Positions 22,637-32,645 of a stretch of 64,000 bases of DNA are shown here, one piece after another. The first letter of the stretch is position 1. Every line of letters starts with the position of its first letter. This stretch comes from Saposhnikovia divaricata (taxonomy: Eukaryota; Streptophyta; Magnoliopsida; Apiales; Apiaceae), in NCBI GenBank assembly GCA_036435485.1, contig CM071596.1, positions 62,483,001-62,547,000 on the forward strand, in the 5' to 3' direction. The notes beneath the pieces were generated by a model that was not told where the DNA came from, did no database searches, and saw only the letters and a list, made by a program, of their open reading frames with translations. The position numbers were made by a program, and so were the translations under genes.

Positions 22637-25116
22637 ACGAGTTTGGGTCCATGTGACTTAGTGACAGTTTTATCAAAATCAGCATGCTTATCAATTTTCT
22701 TGATGTTGGTCTTCTTGTCACTGTTGGGAGTCTTAGAATCAGGGTTCTTAGACTTAGGTGACAGAGGTACCTTCCTAACTTTAGGAGGACTTGAAGACTT
22801 TGTCCTTGTGTAGTGTGTGTGAACATTATGATTGATACAGCCCTCCATGAATTGTCTTCTCAAATTAAAACAACTAGTCATCACATTCATGTTACATGGC
22901 ATACAATCAAGTTTATCACAGAAAGGAGAGTCTCTATGTCTTAAAGGCACAGAGCAATCATAGAATGGTTTAGCAACACTACCAGATGGTTTCTTGCAAG
23001 CATGAGTCAAATGATTAGAGCTAAAACAGTTTTGACAAACTTTCCTAGGGGCATTTGGCACATAAGCATAGTTGTTATCTTTGTTAATCCCTAATTTGCC
23101 ATTCCTGTTTGGTCTCTTATTAGTCACTTTCTTCTTAGTCTCATAATTTCCAGCTGAAACAAACTTTACAGATTTCCCAAGTCTAGGTCTACCTCCTACT
23201 GGCTCCTTGGCTTTGGTTTTGACATTCTTACTCTCAGAGGATGCTTGTTGTTCATTTGATTGTGCCTCATCTTCATCCTCCAACATTTGCTTGATGAGTA
23301 AGGCATCCTCATCAATCTCAAGTGTTGGTGTTTTAAATATTGGATTCTCAGTCTTTTTCAAAATCTGAGGCACCTCCTCTTGAACAACAATGTCATCTTC
23401 AATGACTGCATAGCCTTTCCTCTGTTTAAGAGTGTCATAATCAAGTCCAATGGCAGCCTTAGGTCTAGCTAGATTTTTCTCATGATAAGACTGCAATAGA
23501 CTAGAGGAATTCTTAAATGTTTTCAACTTAAATTCATTTTTAGCTAATTCATCCCTAAGAGCTTTCTCAACTTGACTAGCACATAGAACTTTATTCTTTA
23601 GATACTCAATCTCTTGTTTAAGATTTTCTATTTGCACAGTAGTTAGCTCTAGTTCCTCATTTCTCTTATTTAACAGTTCATTCCTAGTAGACAGTTTAGC
23701 AATTTCTTCATTAGCAGCAGTCATACTAGTATGAATGTTAAACATCTCAACGGATAGTTGTTCAACCAAAGATTTATATTCAGAAACAGACATGTCTATG
23801 GTAGTGAGAGATGGTACCTGTGAGTCTGATGCAGATGGTTCTTCCTTGGAATTGGCCATCAAGGCATAGTTGCAGAATTCTTGTTCTTCCCCATCACTGT
23901 CAGAATCATCCCAACACTTCCCTTCAGCTATGTAAGCCTTACCTGGTGTCTGCTTCTTTAGAAGGGCCTCATACTTAGCTTCAAGCTCAAGAAACTCCTT
24001 ATCCTTCTTTTTAGGCTTCTTGCATTCACTGGCAAAATGCCCTAGGTCATTGCATCTGTAACATCTTACAGATGACCTATCCACATAGCTGGTTTTGAAT
24101 CTGTTCTTGTTTGTTTTCATAGGTGCCTTGCTCTTGTTGAATGAATGATTTTGAGGTCTAGGCTTGAAGGGCTGATTCCTCTTGAATCTGATGTTTGGGA
24201 ATTTTCTAGCCATAAAAGCATATGATGTATTTTCCATGCCATCCAGCTCTTCAAGAGTGTAGAACTCATCTTCTTCCTTGTCATCAGCAGGTTCAGTCAC
24301 TACTTCCTCAGTTTCTTCATCATCTACTATCTCTTCTATTCTCAGCTGACTTGTAGATGCTTCCAGATCTTGAATAGATTTGTTGACAATCAAGGCACAG
24401 GATGTGTTTATCATTCTGCCTTGGTTAGCTTGGATAGCCCTCTTTTGAAGCAACTCAAGCTCGTGTGTCTTTAAAACCCCATAGAGCACATCATACGTGA
24501 CTTTGTTCAAATCTCTTTCCCTTAGAGATATGACCCTTTGCTCTAGATGGTTTGGTGACGATAGTAGAAACTTCATATTTAATTCCTTAGTGCTGTAAAC
24601 CTTCCCATTCATTTGGAGCTCAGTCACCAGCTTGTGAAATCTTTCAAACATATCAGTGATACTTTCCTTGGGCTGTGCCATGAACGCCTCATACTGTGTG
24701 ACCAGTATCTGTTTCTTATTTTCTCTTACCTCCTCTGTCCCTTCACATAACACCTCGATGTGATTCCACATGTCCTTGGCTGATCTGCATGATGCTACGT
24801 TGGCAAACATCGACATATCCAAGGAGTCTATGATTAACAACATGAGGTGGCTGTCTAGGGCAATCTTTTCCTTCTCTGAGTCCGTCCATTTGGATGGCTC
24901 TTTTGGAACGTATGATCTAGGAATTACTACTGCGCCCACTGTGGATTCAGCAACTTCTTGTTGTGGTATGAATGGACCATTCTTGAGAATGTCAGGGTAG
25001 AGAGGATTGGCAGCTTTGATGAACAACAGCATTTTTATTTTCCAGAGGTTGTAATTCTCTTTGTCGAACTTAGGGACCTTTACCGTACCTGTAGTCTTTG
25101 GTGTATTCGAACTCAT
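22615..25116 (-). CDS. gag: SIRE-A gag (833 aa)
   Basis: The ATG at 25116 follows the PBS closely. Residues 1-230 form the copia capsid domain (FDKENYNLWKIKM, then MWNHIEVLCEGTEEVRENKK). A CX2CX4HX4C zinc knuckle lies at about 352-365 (CYRCNDLGHFASEC). A predicted coiled-coil segment follows (about 450-570), and a second knuckle lies near 715 (CQNCFSSNHLTHAC). The product would form the virus-like particle and bind element RNA. It ends KLVWVPKEK and overlaps the pol frame by about 20 nt. The reading frame is intact and its length is normal for SIRE-type gag. Confidence 0.93.
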   Translation of the reverse strand: MSSNTPKTTGTVKVPKFDKENYNLWKIKMLLFIKAANPLYPDILKNGPFIPQQEVAESTVGAVVIPRSYVPKEPSKWTDSEKEKIALDSHLMLLIIDSLDMSMFANVASCRSAKDMWNHIEVLCEGTEEVRENKKQILVTQYEAFMAQPKESITDMFERFHKLVTELQMNGKVYSTKELNMKFLLSSPNHLEQRVISLRERDLNKVTYDVLYGVLKTHELELLQKRAIQANQGRMINTSCALIVNKSIQDLEASTSQLRIEEIVDDEETEEVVTEPADDKEEDEFYTLEELDGMENTSYAFMARKFPNIRFKRNQPFKPRPQNHSFNKSKAPMKTNKNRFKTSYVDRSSVRCYRCNDLGHFASECKKPKKKDKEFLELEAKYEALLKKQTPGKAYIAEGKCWDDSDSDGEEQEFCNYALMANSKEEPSASDSQVPSLTTIDMSVSEYKSLVEQLSVEMFNIHTSMTAANEEIAKLSTRNELLNKRNEELELTTVQIENLKQEIEYLKNKVLCASQVEKALRDELAKNEFKLKTFKNSSSLLQSYHEKNLARPKAAIGLDYDTLKQRKGYAVIEDDIVVQEEVPQILKKTENPIFKTPTLEIDEDALLIKQMLEDEDEAQSNEQQASSESKNVKTKAKEPVGGRPRLGKSVKFVSAGNYETKKKVTNKRPNRNGKLGINKDNNYAYVPNAPRKVCQNCFSSNHLTHACKKPSGSVAKPFYDCSVPLRHRDSPFCDKLDCMPCNMNVMTSCFNLRRQFMEGCINHNVHTHYTRTKSSSPPKVRKVPLSPKSKNPDSKTPNSDKKTNIKKIDKHADFDKTVTKSHGPKLVWVPKEK

Positions 25117-25142
25117 GATCGTTTTCTGTTTAGATTAAACAA

Positions 25143-25157
25143 CCTGCTCTGATACCA
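25143..25157 (-). other. SIRE-A primer binding site
   Basis: On the sense strand TGGTATCAGAGCAGG begins two bases after the 5' LTR. It is complementary to the 3' end of initiator methionine tRNA, the usual primer of plant copia elements. Confidence 0.93.
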
Positions 25158-25159
25158 CT

Positions 25160-26383
25160 TGTTGAGTATTGAATACAGTAAAAGAATACAGAGGGGGGGG
25201 GTGAATGGATTCTTGAATTTTTCTTCGGTTTTGAATCTTTGCAGCAAGATAAGTGATGAGTGTGTGAGATATGAAGATGCGGATAATTAAACACAAACAC
25301 AACACAATATCACTTTAATCTAATATTTTATTAGATAAAGATTTTGCTACAATCTGTGAATACAAATGATAGTATTCTCAGCTTCGTTTTTCTCAGAGAG
25401 ATATTTTCTGGATATTTTTGAGAAACTTCAAAACCTTAACAGCTAAGGAAGTGAGGCTGTATCCTTATAGACATGGATACACCCACTTGCTACAAATGAG
25501 GTAGGTAAAACAAAAGCACTTTCCAGTCTGTCTATCTCATTTTAGTAAGAGTCCAAACGGCTACAGATTTGACTTTGAAAAGCCTGTTTAGATCCACTTC
25601 TTCAGCTCCTTGTCCCTTGTCTTATCTCTCCAAGCTTCTTTGTAGGCTTTCCAGCATGCTTTATAGGACAGAGTCAAATAAAGCGTGCTGGCTTGTTGCA
25701 GGTTTCTGACTTGTACAATTCTTCAGTATTTTGTCCTCAAGAATGTATTCGAGAAGTGACTAAGTGAGTGATTCGAGAACTGGAGTTGACTTGATCGATA
25801 ACTCTGAGTTCTCGAATAGTGTTATCTTGACATATCGAATCACTTCTCGAATAGCTCTTTTCTCTGGGACTCCTTGAGATATCGAATAGAGCATTTTGAC
25901 ATATCGAATCCCTGAGATATCGAACAGAGCATTTTGACATATCGAATCCCTGAGATATCGAATAGAGCATTTTGACATATCGAATCCCTGAGATATCGAA
26001 TAGCATATTGAGAGATATCGAATAGTGTCTTCTGAGATATCGAATCTCTGACTTCTCGAATGCTAGACTTCTCGAATAGACAAATGTACTTCTCGAATTG
26101 GTACTTAGGCAAATTCTTCATTTCTTCAAATCCCAACTGTGATTATTTGGTAGTCTTTATCTCCTTGCTTGAGGCATGAACCTTGGAACTTCTTTCAAGC
26201 ATTATTCTTGACTTTATAATTACAGTAACACAACTAGAATTTGATGCCTATTACAAGTACAGAACAAATAGAAACTCTACAACTAGAGGTTCCCTCAGTT
26301 AAGAGGTCATGTAGGTAATGCATAGCATTACACATACTTAGGCTTGTTATTAGATGTATTCAGGCATGCCTCTGTGACTAACA
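25160..26383 (-). repeat. SIRE-A 5' LTR (1224 bp)
   Basis: This is the promoter LTR. On the sense strand a TATA box (CCTATAAAGC) lies at 25667-25658. The 38-bp tandem repeats and most of the TCGAAT motifs lie upstream of it at 26090-25800, in the U3 region. It ends two bases before the PBS. Confidence 0.93.
25875..25988 (-). promoter_or_regulatory. Putative U3 enhancer array in SIRE-A 5' LTR
   Basis: Three 38-bp repeats with paired ATATCGAAT sites lie about 210-330 bp upstream of the LTR TATA box. Tandem U3 repeats act as enhancers in other plant copia elements such as Tnt1; that role is inferred here. Around the repeats (25745-26105) lie further TTCTCGAAT sites. Confidence 0.55.
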
Positions 26384-26728
26384 ATTGAGGAGCATCTTTT
26401 GTTTCCTCTTTCAATTTTATATTAGTATATATAGGAATGTAGTGAAATACACACAACAATTATGAATACTATTCTATTTGGATGTAACTAAAAATTGACA
26501 AAAAGGTAGATAGAGAAGAATATTGAGAAGTTTTGTTGGAGTGAAAAGATAAATTTGACTCTTAAATGGTTAAGAGTATATATAACAATATATTTTTTGA
26601 GGAGAATGGTAAGTAATTCTTGGAGTTGCTCTAAGGATACTTAACATTTAACTTATCAACATATAAGTCATAAGTTGAGCTAATAAGGGCTTGTTTGGGG
26701 TTTCATATTTGAATGAACTTATGGCTTA

Positions 26729-27092
26729 GAGCAGCTCCAAGAGATCCCTTATATGACCTCCTAACTCAAATTATAAGGGATTCTGTTTAAAATTGTGCTC
26801 CAACAGGCTCTTAACTTTTCCTTAAAAAGTTAAGAGCATCATGTAATCCCTTATCTTTAAGGGCTCCCTTATTTCACTTTTATCAATAAAATATTATTTC
26901 CCCTCCTCTTTTCAATTGTTTTCCTCTTTTTTTGTTCTTACTTCCTTCTTTTATTTATTATTTAATAATTATAAGGATCAATTATAAGGAAGCTTGTTGG
27001 AGTTGTCATACCTTATAATATCCTAAATCACTAAGAGCCTAATATTTTATAATATTTATAAGGAAAACACAAGGAAGCTTTTGGAGTTGCTC
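26729..27092. mobile_element. Tourist-like MITE
   Basis: The 364-bp element has ends GAGCAGCTCCAAGAG and, inverted, CTTTTGGAGTTGCTC. It is flanked by the TTA target duplication (26726-26728 and 27093-27095). Same size class and termini as the MITE that SIRE-A split. Non-coding. Confidence 0.85.
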
Positions 27093-27116
27093 TTATAAGG
27101 TCATAAGAGCTTATGG

Positions 27117-27626
27117 GGGGTGTTTGCCTACCCAACTTTATTAGCTCAACTTATAACTTATATTCTTATACGGTGATAAGTTGAATGTTAGATATCTTTA
27201 ACATTCAACTTATGCTTATAACTTATTCTCGATACACGCAATCCTTCAAATCTTCAAAATCATATATCTTTTGATCCGTTCATTAAAAAATTGATATGTA
27301 TATATTAAATTTCTCTACTCATCGAGATCTATCCATTGATATTCATTGATATATACTAAAAAACAAATATTTTGAAAAATAATAAAAAACTTATAAGTTC
27401 TGATATACTAAAAACAAATATTTTGAAAAATAATAAAAAAAAGTTAACTTATAAGTTCTGATTTACCAAACGCTCTACTGATTTGTAAGTTCTGATTTAC
27501 CAAACACTCTACTGACTTATAAGATCTGATCTACTTATTACTTATATGACATTTATGCTTTTAAGCCATAAATTACTAATTTTAAGATACCCAAAACACC
27601 CACTAAGTTGGGTAGACAAACACCCC
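27117..27626. mobile_element. TAAGT-rich MITE, complete copy
   Basis: The termini are nearly perfect inverted repeats: GGGGTGTTTGCCTACCCAAC at 27117 and GTTGGGTAGACAAACACCCC ending at 27626. Imperfect 15-bp direct repeats beginning TCATAAG flank it. The interior repeats AACTTATAAGTTCTGATTTACC. It is the inverted partner of the split copy at 11868-12230/26635. The superfamily is not assigned. Confidence 0.75.
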
Positions 27627-27740
27627 TCATAAGTTCTTATGAGCTTATAAGCCATAAGTTGACAGCTTTATGAAAAGCCAAACACACACTTAGTTAATTC
27701 CTTAAAAATATTGTAAATAATAGATTTTTTAGTAGTACTT

Positions 27741-29209
27741 ACTCCCATCTCCAACCCAAGATAGGGACACTATTTTGGTGACAAAATTACACCATTCACA
27801 AAAAGCATTCCAACCCATGGTCACTATATTTGACACTAAAAAGAATCTTTCACTAGTAAAATAGAATATTCTAATTTTGTTCAATTTTACAAAGTTCTTA
27901 TTTATAATTCTTATTTACAAAATAAAATAAAATTATTATCTTGTAACTTCTTATTTATCATTATGAAGTTATTTTTATAATTAAATTTGGTGTGTTATTT
28001 ATAATTCATGATTAAGAATTTATTTTCAAGGTTTTGTGTGAAAGTTTAAAGTAAAAAAAAAAATTAGAATTAAAAAGAGCTAAGAAGAAAAGAAGTGAGA
28101 AAATGACCAGACTACCACATTTTGGGGTGGTAAGTGCCCGAAATACCATTATGCTGGAGACTCTGCCCTTTTTAACCACAGAGTACGCATTCTGGTACTG
28201 CGCATACTGAAATACGCATTACCCTAATGCGTATACGGGGAAACGCATTTCTGTAATGCGCATTGACGTCATCCCACGTCATTATCTCCCAAATACAGCC
28301 GGTGCTCAGGCGAGCTCGAAATCGCCCAAAAATCGCCTTTGTGCGATCTACCTTCTCCGGCCACCTCCTCAAACACAGAGGACACCAAAACGATGGCCAC
28401 AGCTTGCTCTTCATTTTGTAATATTCATCTATTGATTTCAGGCCCCGCAGGGGCGTACATGAGCAGATCGGAAAACTGATCGGATTGTTGAGTTTCGAAT
28501 TGGGTCTTTCAAATCCGGTAAAGAAAACGAAAATCCAAAATTACAGGGTTGTAGAGGAAGATGAGACGATTCCTTTGGTATATAGTACGTGATTTATCGT
28601 TGCCTGGAAAAAGTGTAGGATTGTGTCGAAGTTTTTGGCCGGAAAAAACGACGTCGACGATGGCTGGGGACGATGAACAGTAACGTGGCATACGCATGTT
28701 CAACATGCGTGTTCCCAACCACGCATCTTGAACATGCGTGTTCAAGGTAGTCTTCACCGATGGTTTTTTCATTTTACAAAAGGCACGCAAGAAGGAAATG
28801 CGTATACAGACCACGCATGTGTGTGATGCGTGGTCCGTGGGTAAAAAGGGCGGACGGAAATGGAAACAGGTATTTTGGGCAGATGGAATGGAAATGTGGG
28901 TAGTTTTGTTTTTCACCCAAAAGAAGTTCAATCGATAAAAATTTAAAGTTAAAAATTACAAGAACAAATAAGTTTAGTAGGACATAGATGAAAAAAATTG
29001 TTTTGTTAACAAATATAGGGGCATTGTTGGATTTTGAAAGTGACCAAATTTGGTGATCAAGGATCACCAAATGTATTTTTGTCACCAAATTTGGTGACCC
29101 AAAACTCATTTGGTGATCTTAGATCACTATTCTAGTGTTGCATTGGAGTAGGTTTGACACTATATCCATCATTATTATAAGTGATTTAGTGTTGGGTTGG
29201 AGTTGCTCA
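27741..29209. mobile_element. MITE-like composite with TTGGGTTGGAG ends, containing a nested element
   Basis: The left end contains ATCTCCAACCCAAGATAGGG and the right end, inverted, AGTGTTGGGTTGGAGTTGCTC. Inside both ends are matching TTGGTGACAAAA/TTTTTGTCACCAAA blocks (27773-27786 and 29069-29090). The central 0.8 kb (28103-28920) is a separate GC-richer insert. The target duplication is not clear. Confidence 0.5.
28103..28920. mobile_element. Mutator-like or fold-back element with ATGCGT/ACGCAT clusters
   Basis: The ends match in inverted orientation over about 100 bp with gaps: ACTACCACATTTT...TGCCCGAAATACC...GCCCTTTTTAACCAC on the left, and on the reverse strand from the right ACTACCCACATTTC...TGCCCAAAATACC...GCCCTTTTTACCCAC. 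AAAAGAAG lies just outside both ends. Both arms carry repeated ACGCAT/ATGCGT (28183-28265 and 28688-28832). The GC-richer centre (28290-28680) differs in composition from its surroundings and might be captured sequence, but no protein is recognised. Confidence 0.55.
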
Positions 29210-29226
29210 TGTGTTCCTTCTTCTTC

Positions 29227-29412
<186 letters not shown>

Positions 29413-29414
<2 letters not shown>

Positions 29415-30847
29415 TAAAGAGACAGGAAAAAAAAGTAGGAGAGAGAAAGAAAAAGATGTTAAAACATGAGATATTGAATATTTTATTAGTGAAAATAATA
29501 AGGGATGATTTGAGTGTATTACATTTGATAAGTAATTCTCTATTTTTGTAATATAAAAATAAAACAAAATCATGGTAAGGAAATATTTAATAATAAATTA
29601 TTAGATTTATTGTTCACATGTATTTTTTTTTTGCCATATTGTTCACATGTATTTTTAATGTAATCTCACGAAAATTTTCCTCATTAACGTATTGATTTGA
29701 TTTTAATACGTATGTAAAATACATACGTTAATGAAGAAAAATTTACTCATTAAAATATGTATTTGAGTGTATTTGATTTGATTCGTATTAATGTATTTTG
29801 AGTGTATTTTATTGATTTGATATGTATTTTTAAAGTTTTCTGTTCTCATTAACGTTGAATTAATGAAAGAAATAAAAAAAAGGAAATAGATTAGTTTCTT
29901 TTCTCACTAAATCTTTTTAAAAGTGGGAATAAAATTTTAGAAACAAATGTGCAAGAACTTTCTTTCCAAACATTTAGATTTTTTTTCTTTTCTTCTAAAA
30001 AAAATTCTTTTGGAACAAGCCGAAAAATCAAATATTCACCTTTTTTTTGCCAATTTTGTAAAACCAGTATGCATGGATCCTATCCCATATTAGTTCTCTA
30101 AATCCTCATAATTTACCAGTTTTCTCAACTTGCAAATAGTTTAATTTGACATGCAAAGAAGGAAAAAAAAAAGATCACCATTGTTATTCATCCTTGCGTG
30201 TAACAATTGACAACAAGCAGTCAGTATGTACACAAGAATATGTAGAGTAATATTCAGTGGAGACATATTGGTGGATTGACTTGGCCGAAGGAATGGCAAT
30301 CAGGCCATTGCATAAAATAAAGTTCATGATTCAGTGCATATCCATGACCTCGCACCAAAACAAATACAAAAACAATCAAATTCTCTAACCATGTTCTACG
30401 GGCCTGCAAACTAAACTCTGCATTGTCATCTCAAAGTTGAATCAAATTTCAGCCATTTTCGAAGCGCCCTGCAGACTGAACTGCATTGTCATCTTAAAGT
30501 AAATGTAAACAGGACCAGTGCACCACTATAGGAGACTGAATAGCAATCTGCTTATGTAATCTAACCCTGTCCAATGTTGCGTACTTGCATACAGATCACC
30601 TGAAATACAAACAAAACCTCTTTACTTTCACCTCCCGCATTTTAAAAGTAAAATCCACCAAAGCAAAGCCACTACAGCCAGACATAACAAGGATCTCCTT
30701 ATATTCCACACATAAAAAAATCCTGGAATTAATTATACATTTCCCATCCATTATTAATCATAAGAAAGAATAGTTCGCTGAGTATTAATGGCAAAATATG
30801 CAACTACAATTTAAACAGAAGAAAATCATGCCTTACAATATATTTTT
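29413..30847. other. Intergenic DNA, nothing recognised
   Basis: AT-rich with short duplications around 29620-29850 (repeats of TATTGATTTGAT and ACGTATGTAAAATACAT). The sequence at 30240-30600 is more balanced in composition and could be a gene remnant or UTR, but has no supported reading frame. Confidence 0.45.
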
Positions 30848-32645
30848 TGTCAAATATTGTATGATAAGTATCAAATATTGTCAAAAATAAAGTCTACGAT
30901 CTACAGTAAGTCTACGATCTACAGTGGTACTGTGATGTAATAGCTTACGTATATGTTAAGAGTTAGGCAGACTATAGCTTATATATAGGATTTCACAGCA
31001 CTTGTAATAAATACAATACATATATAAAATTCTACTTTTCTTCTGTAAATCTCTCTCCATATGCTGTTACACATTTCAACATGGTATCAGAGCAGGTTAT
31101 ATCCTAGGGAAGAGTTGCAGAAGAAATCGAAAATGCAGAAAAAAACAAGCTGCCAAAGAATTCGAAAAATTCGAACACTATCAAAATAAGAAAGCAAATA
31201 TACCACTGCGAAGAGCACTGAACGAGGAGACTGCAGAGACGAACAGACTGGAAATTCACCTCGTCACGCGCTGTCACGCGCCACCTGAAGGCACCAGACG
31301 CCGCCAGACGCGCCCACGCGCCGGCGCGTGTGGTGTCCTCCGGTGCTTTTCCGGCGAAGTTGCAGAAGGAGTTCTTGTTCGTCTTGTTATCCCGACTCCA
31401 ACCGTGGTAACACTTTTCAGTTTTGTGAAGATTTATTTTCTGATATATAGTCGTATGTATATATGCGTATATACATGTGTTTTTAAGGAGAGAAAAAGGG
31501 AAGCACAACAGATGATTGCTTTTGGTGTTTTAATTGTAAAGGAGCATCTCATGCTCGAAGATGAAACAGATGGTCTCCTCTCCCAAAAGGAAGGTGCTGA
31601 GAAAGAGCTGGAAATTGAGTTAAACGAGACCCGATATTCTGTGGACATGTCACCAGTTAAAATGGGCTGGGAGACAAAGCAAAAGCATCCACTAAAAAAG
31701 AAAGATGCTAAAAGCAGACAAAGTAAAAGCATTCTCTAAAAAAAAAGGAAGGGAAGATGCTAAAAAATAAAAAAAATAAGGAAAAAAAAACAAAGAAAGA
31801 CAAAAGAAGAAAAGAAAAGGGATTAAAAATATGAGAACCTTAAAAAAAACAGTGATTTTATAATTATAGATCCGATAAAAAAAATAATATTATTTTACAT
31901 TTATTTTCTTAAGGAAAGTATTGTTAATATTAAAAATAAAAAATTGGGATCTTTTGAAGATGTATCAATTTGATTTAAGAGTTTGCCCCGGTTATAGATT
32001 TAATTGTGTAGTATTCAAGTGGTAGTTGATATTACGGTATCACTCCAATTTTTTACGATGCTACAAATTAAATAGTTCAAGGAGCGTTATTCCAACGAAG
32101 CAGCAGAAGTAGTGTATATACAGATGTACACACAGTTCACTGCCACAAATGACGGAGCAGCAGAAGTGGTAGTATATATATACAGATATATACACACAGT
32201 TCACTGCCACGAATATATTCATTATTCTGTATTTTGACATGACCTAAACTATACCCTATGGTCGCAAGTTCGAGTCCCGGTATCCCAAAAGACTCAATAA
32301 ACTCAAGATCGGTCGATCCTAAAAATGGGTATAGTTGGACGCTCAGATTAAGCTCAAGGGCTACTAGTGTCCATTCTTCAATCCCAAGAAAGGTCTTTCA
32401 TCAGAAGATGAGATTTCGAGTGAGGGAGCGTGTCAAATATTGTGTGCTAAGTATCAAATATTGTCAAAAATAAAGTCTACGATCTACAGTGGTACTGTGA
32501 TGTAATAGCTTACGTATATTGTTAAGAGTTAGGCAGACTATAACTTATATATAGGATTTCACAGCACTTGTAATAAATACAATACATATATAAAATTCTA
32601 CTTCTTCTGTAAATCTCTCTCTATATGCTGTTACACATTTCAACA
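30848..32645 (+). mobile_element. Small non-autonomous LTR element, copy 1
   Basis: LTRs at 30848-31081 (234 bp) and 32431-32645 begin TGTCAAATATTGT and end CATTTCAACA. The PBS TGGTATCAGAGCAGG follows at 31082 and a purine tract (GTGAGGGAGCG) precedes the second LTR. The roughly 1.35-kb interior has a GC-rich CACGCGCC stretch (31265-31350) and an A-rich part, with no gag or pol domain. It is larger than classic TRIMs and much smaller than LARDs. The second LTR abuts another LTR directly. Confidence 0.85.

Larger units (their letters stand above)
12369..26383 (-). mobile_element. SIRE-A: intact 14.0-kb Ty1/copia retrotransposon (SIRE/Maximus-like) with a third ORF
   Basis: The order on the minus strand is: 5' LTR (26383-25160), PBS, gag, pol (protease, integrase, RT, RNase H), spacer, ORF3, PPT and 3' LTR (13600-12369). 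The 5-bp target duplication ATTGA is perfect (12364-12368 and 26384-26388). The LTRs differ by one 8-bp indel and, by eye, one substitution, which implies a very recent insertion. The integrase-before-RT order defines Ty1/copia. Large size, two gag zinc knuckles and a long ORF downstream of pol point to the SIRE lineage. All three ORFs are open, so the copy could be autonomous. Confidence 0.93.
12231..26631. mobile_element. Tourist-like MITE split by SIRE-A (12231-12368 and 26389-26631)
   Basis: The left end AGAAGAAACTCCAAGAATTACC and the inverted right end GGTAAGTAATTCTTGGAGTTGCTC are a terminal inverted repeat pair. TTA at 12228-12230 and TAA at 26632-26634 flank them, the 3-bp target typical of PIF/Harbinger MITEs. 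Removing SIRE-A and one ATTGA copy gives an element of about 380 bp, close in length to the related copy at 26729-27092. Confidence 0.7.

Noticed and set aside
28509..28931. 140-codon minus-strand ORF, and the 80-codon one at 28172-28414
   Set aside because: No recognisable domain; both lie in a non-autonomous inverted-repeat element and overlap other open frames.
31104..31739. ORFs of 134, 111 and 99 codons in small LTR element copy 1
   Set aside because: They overlap on both strands, are not kept in the other two copies and lack gag or pol motifs. The CFNCKGASH string is too short to call a zinc knuckle.
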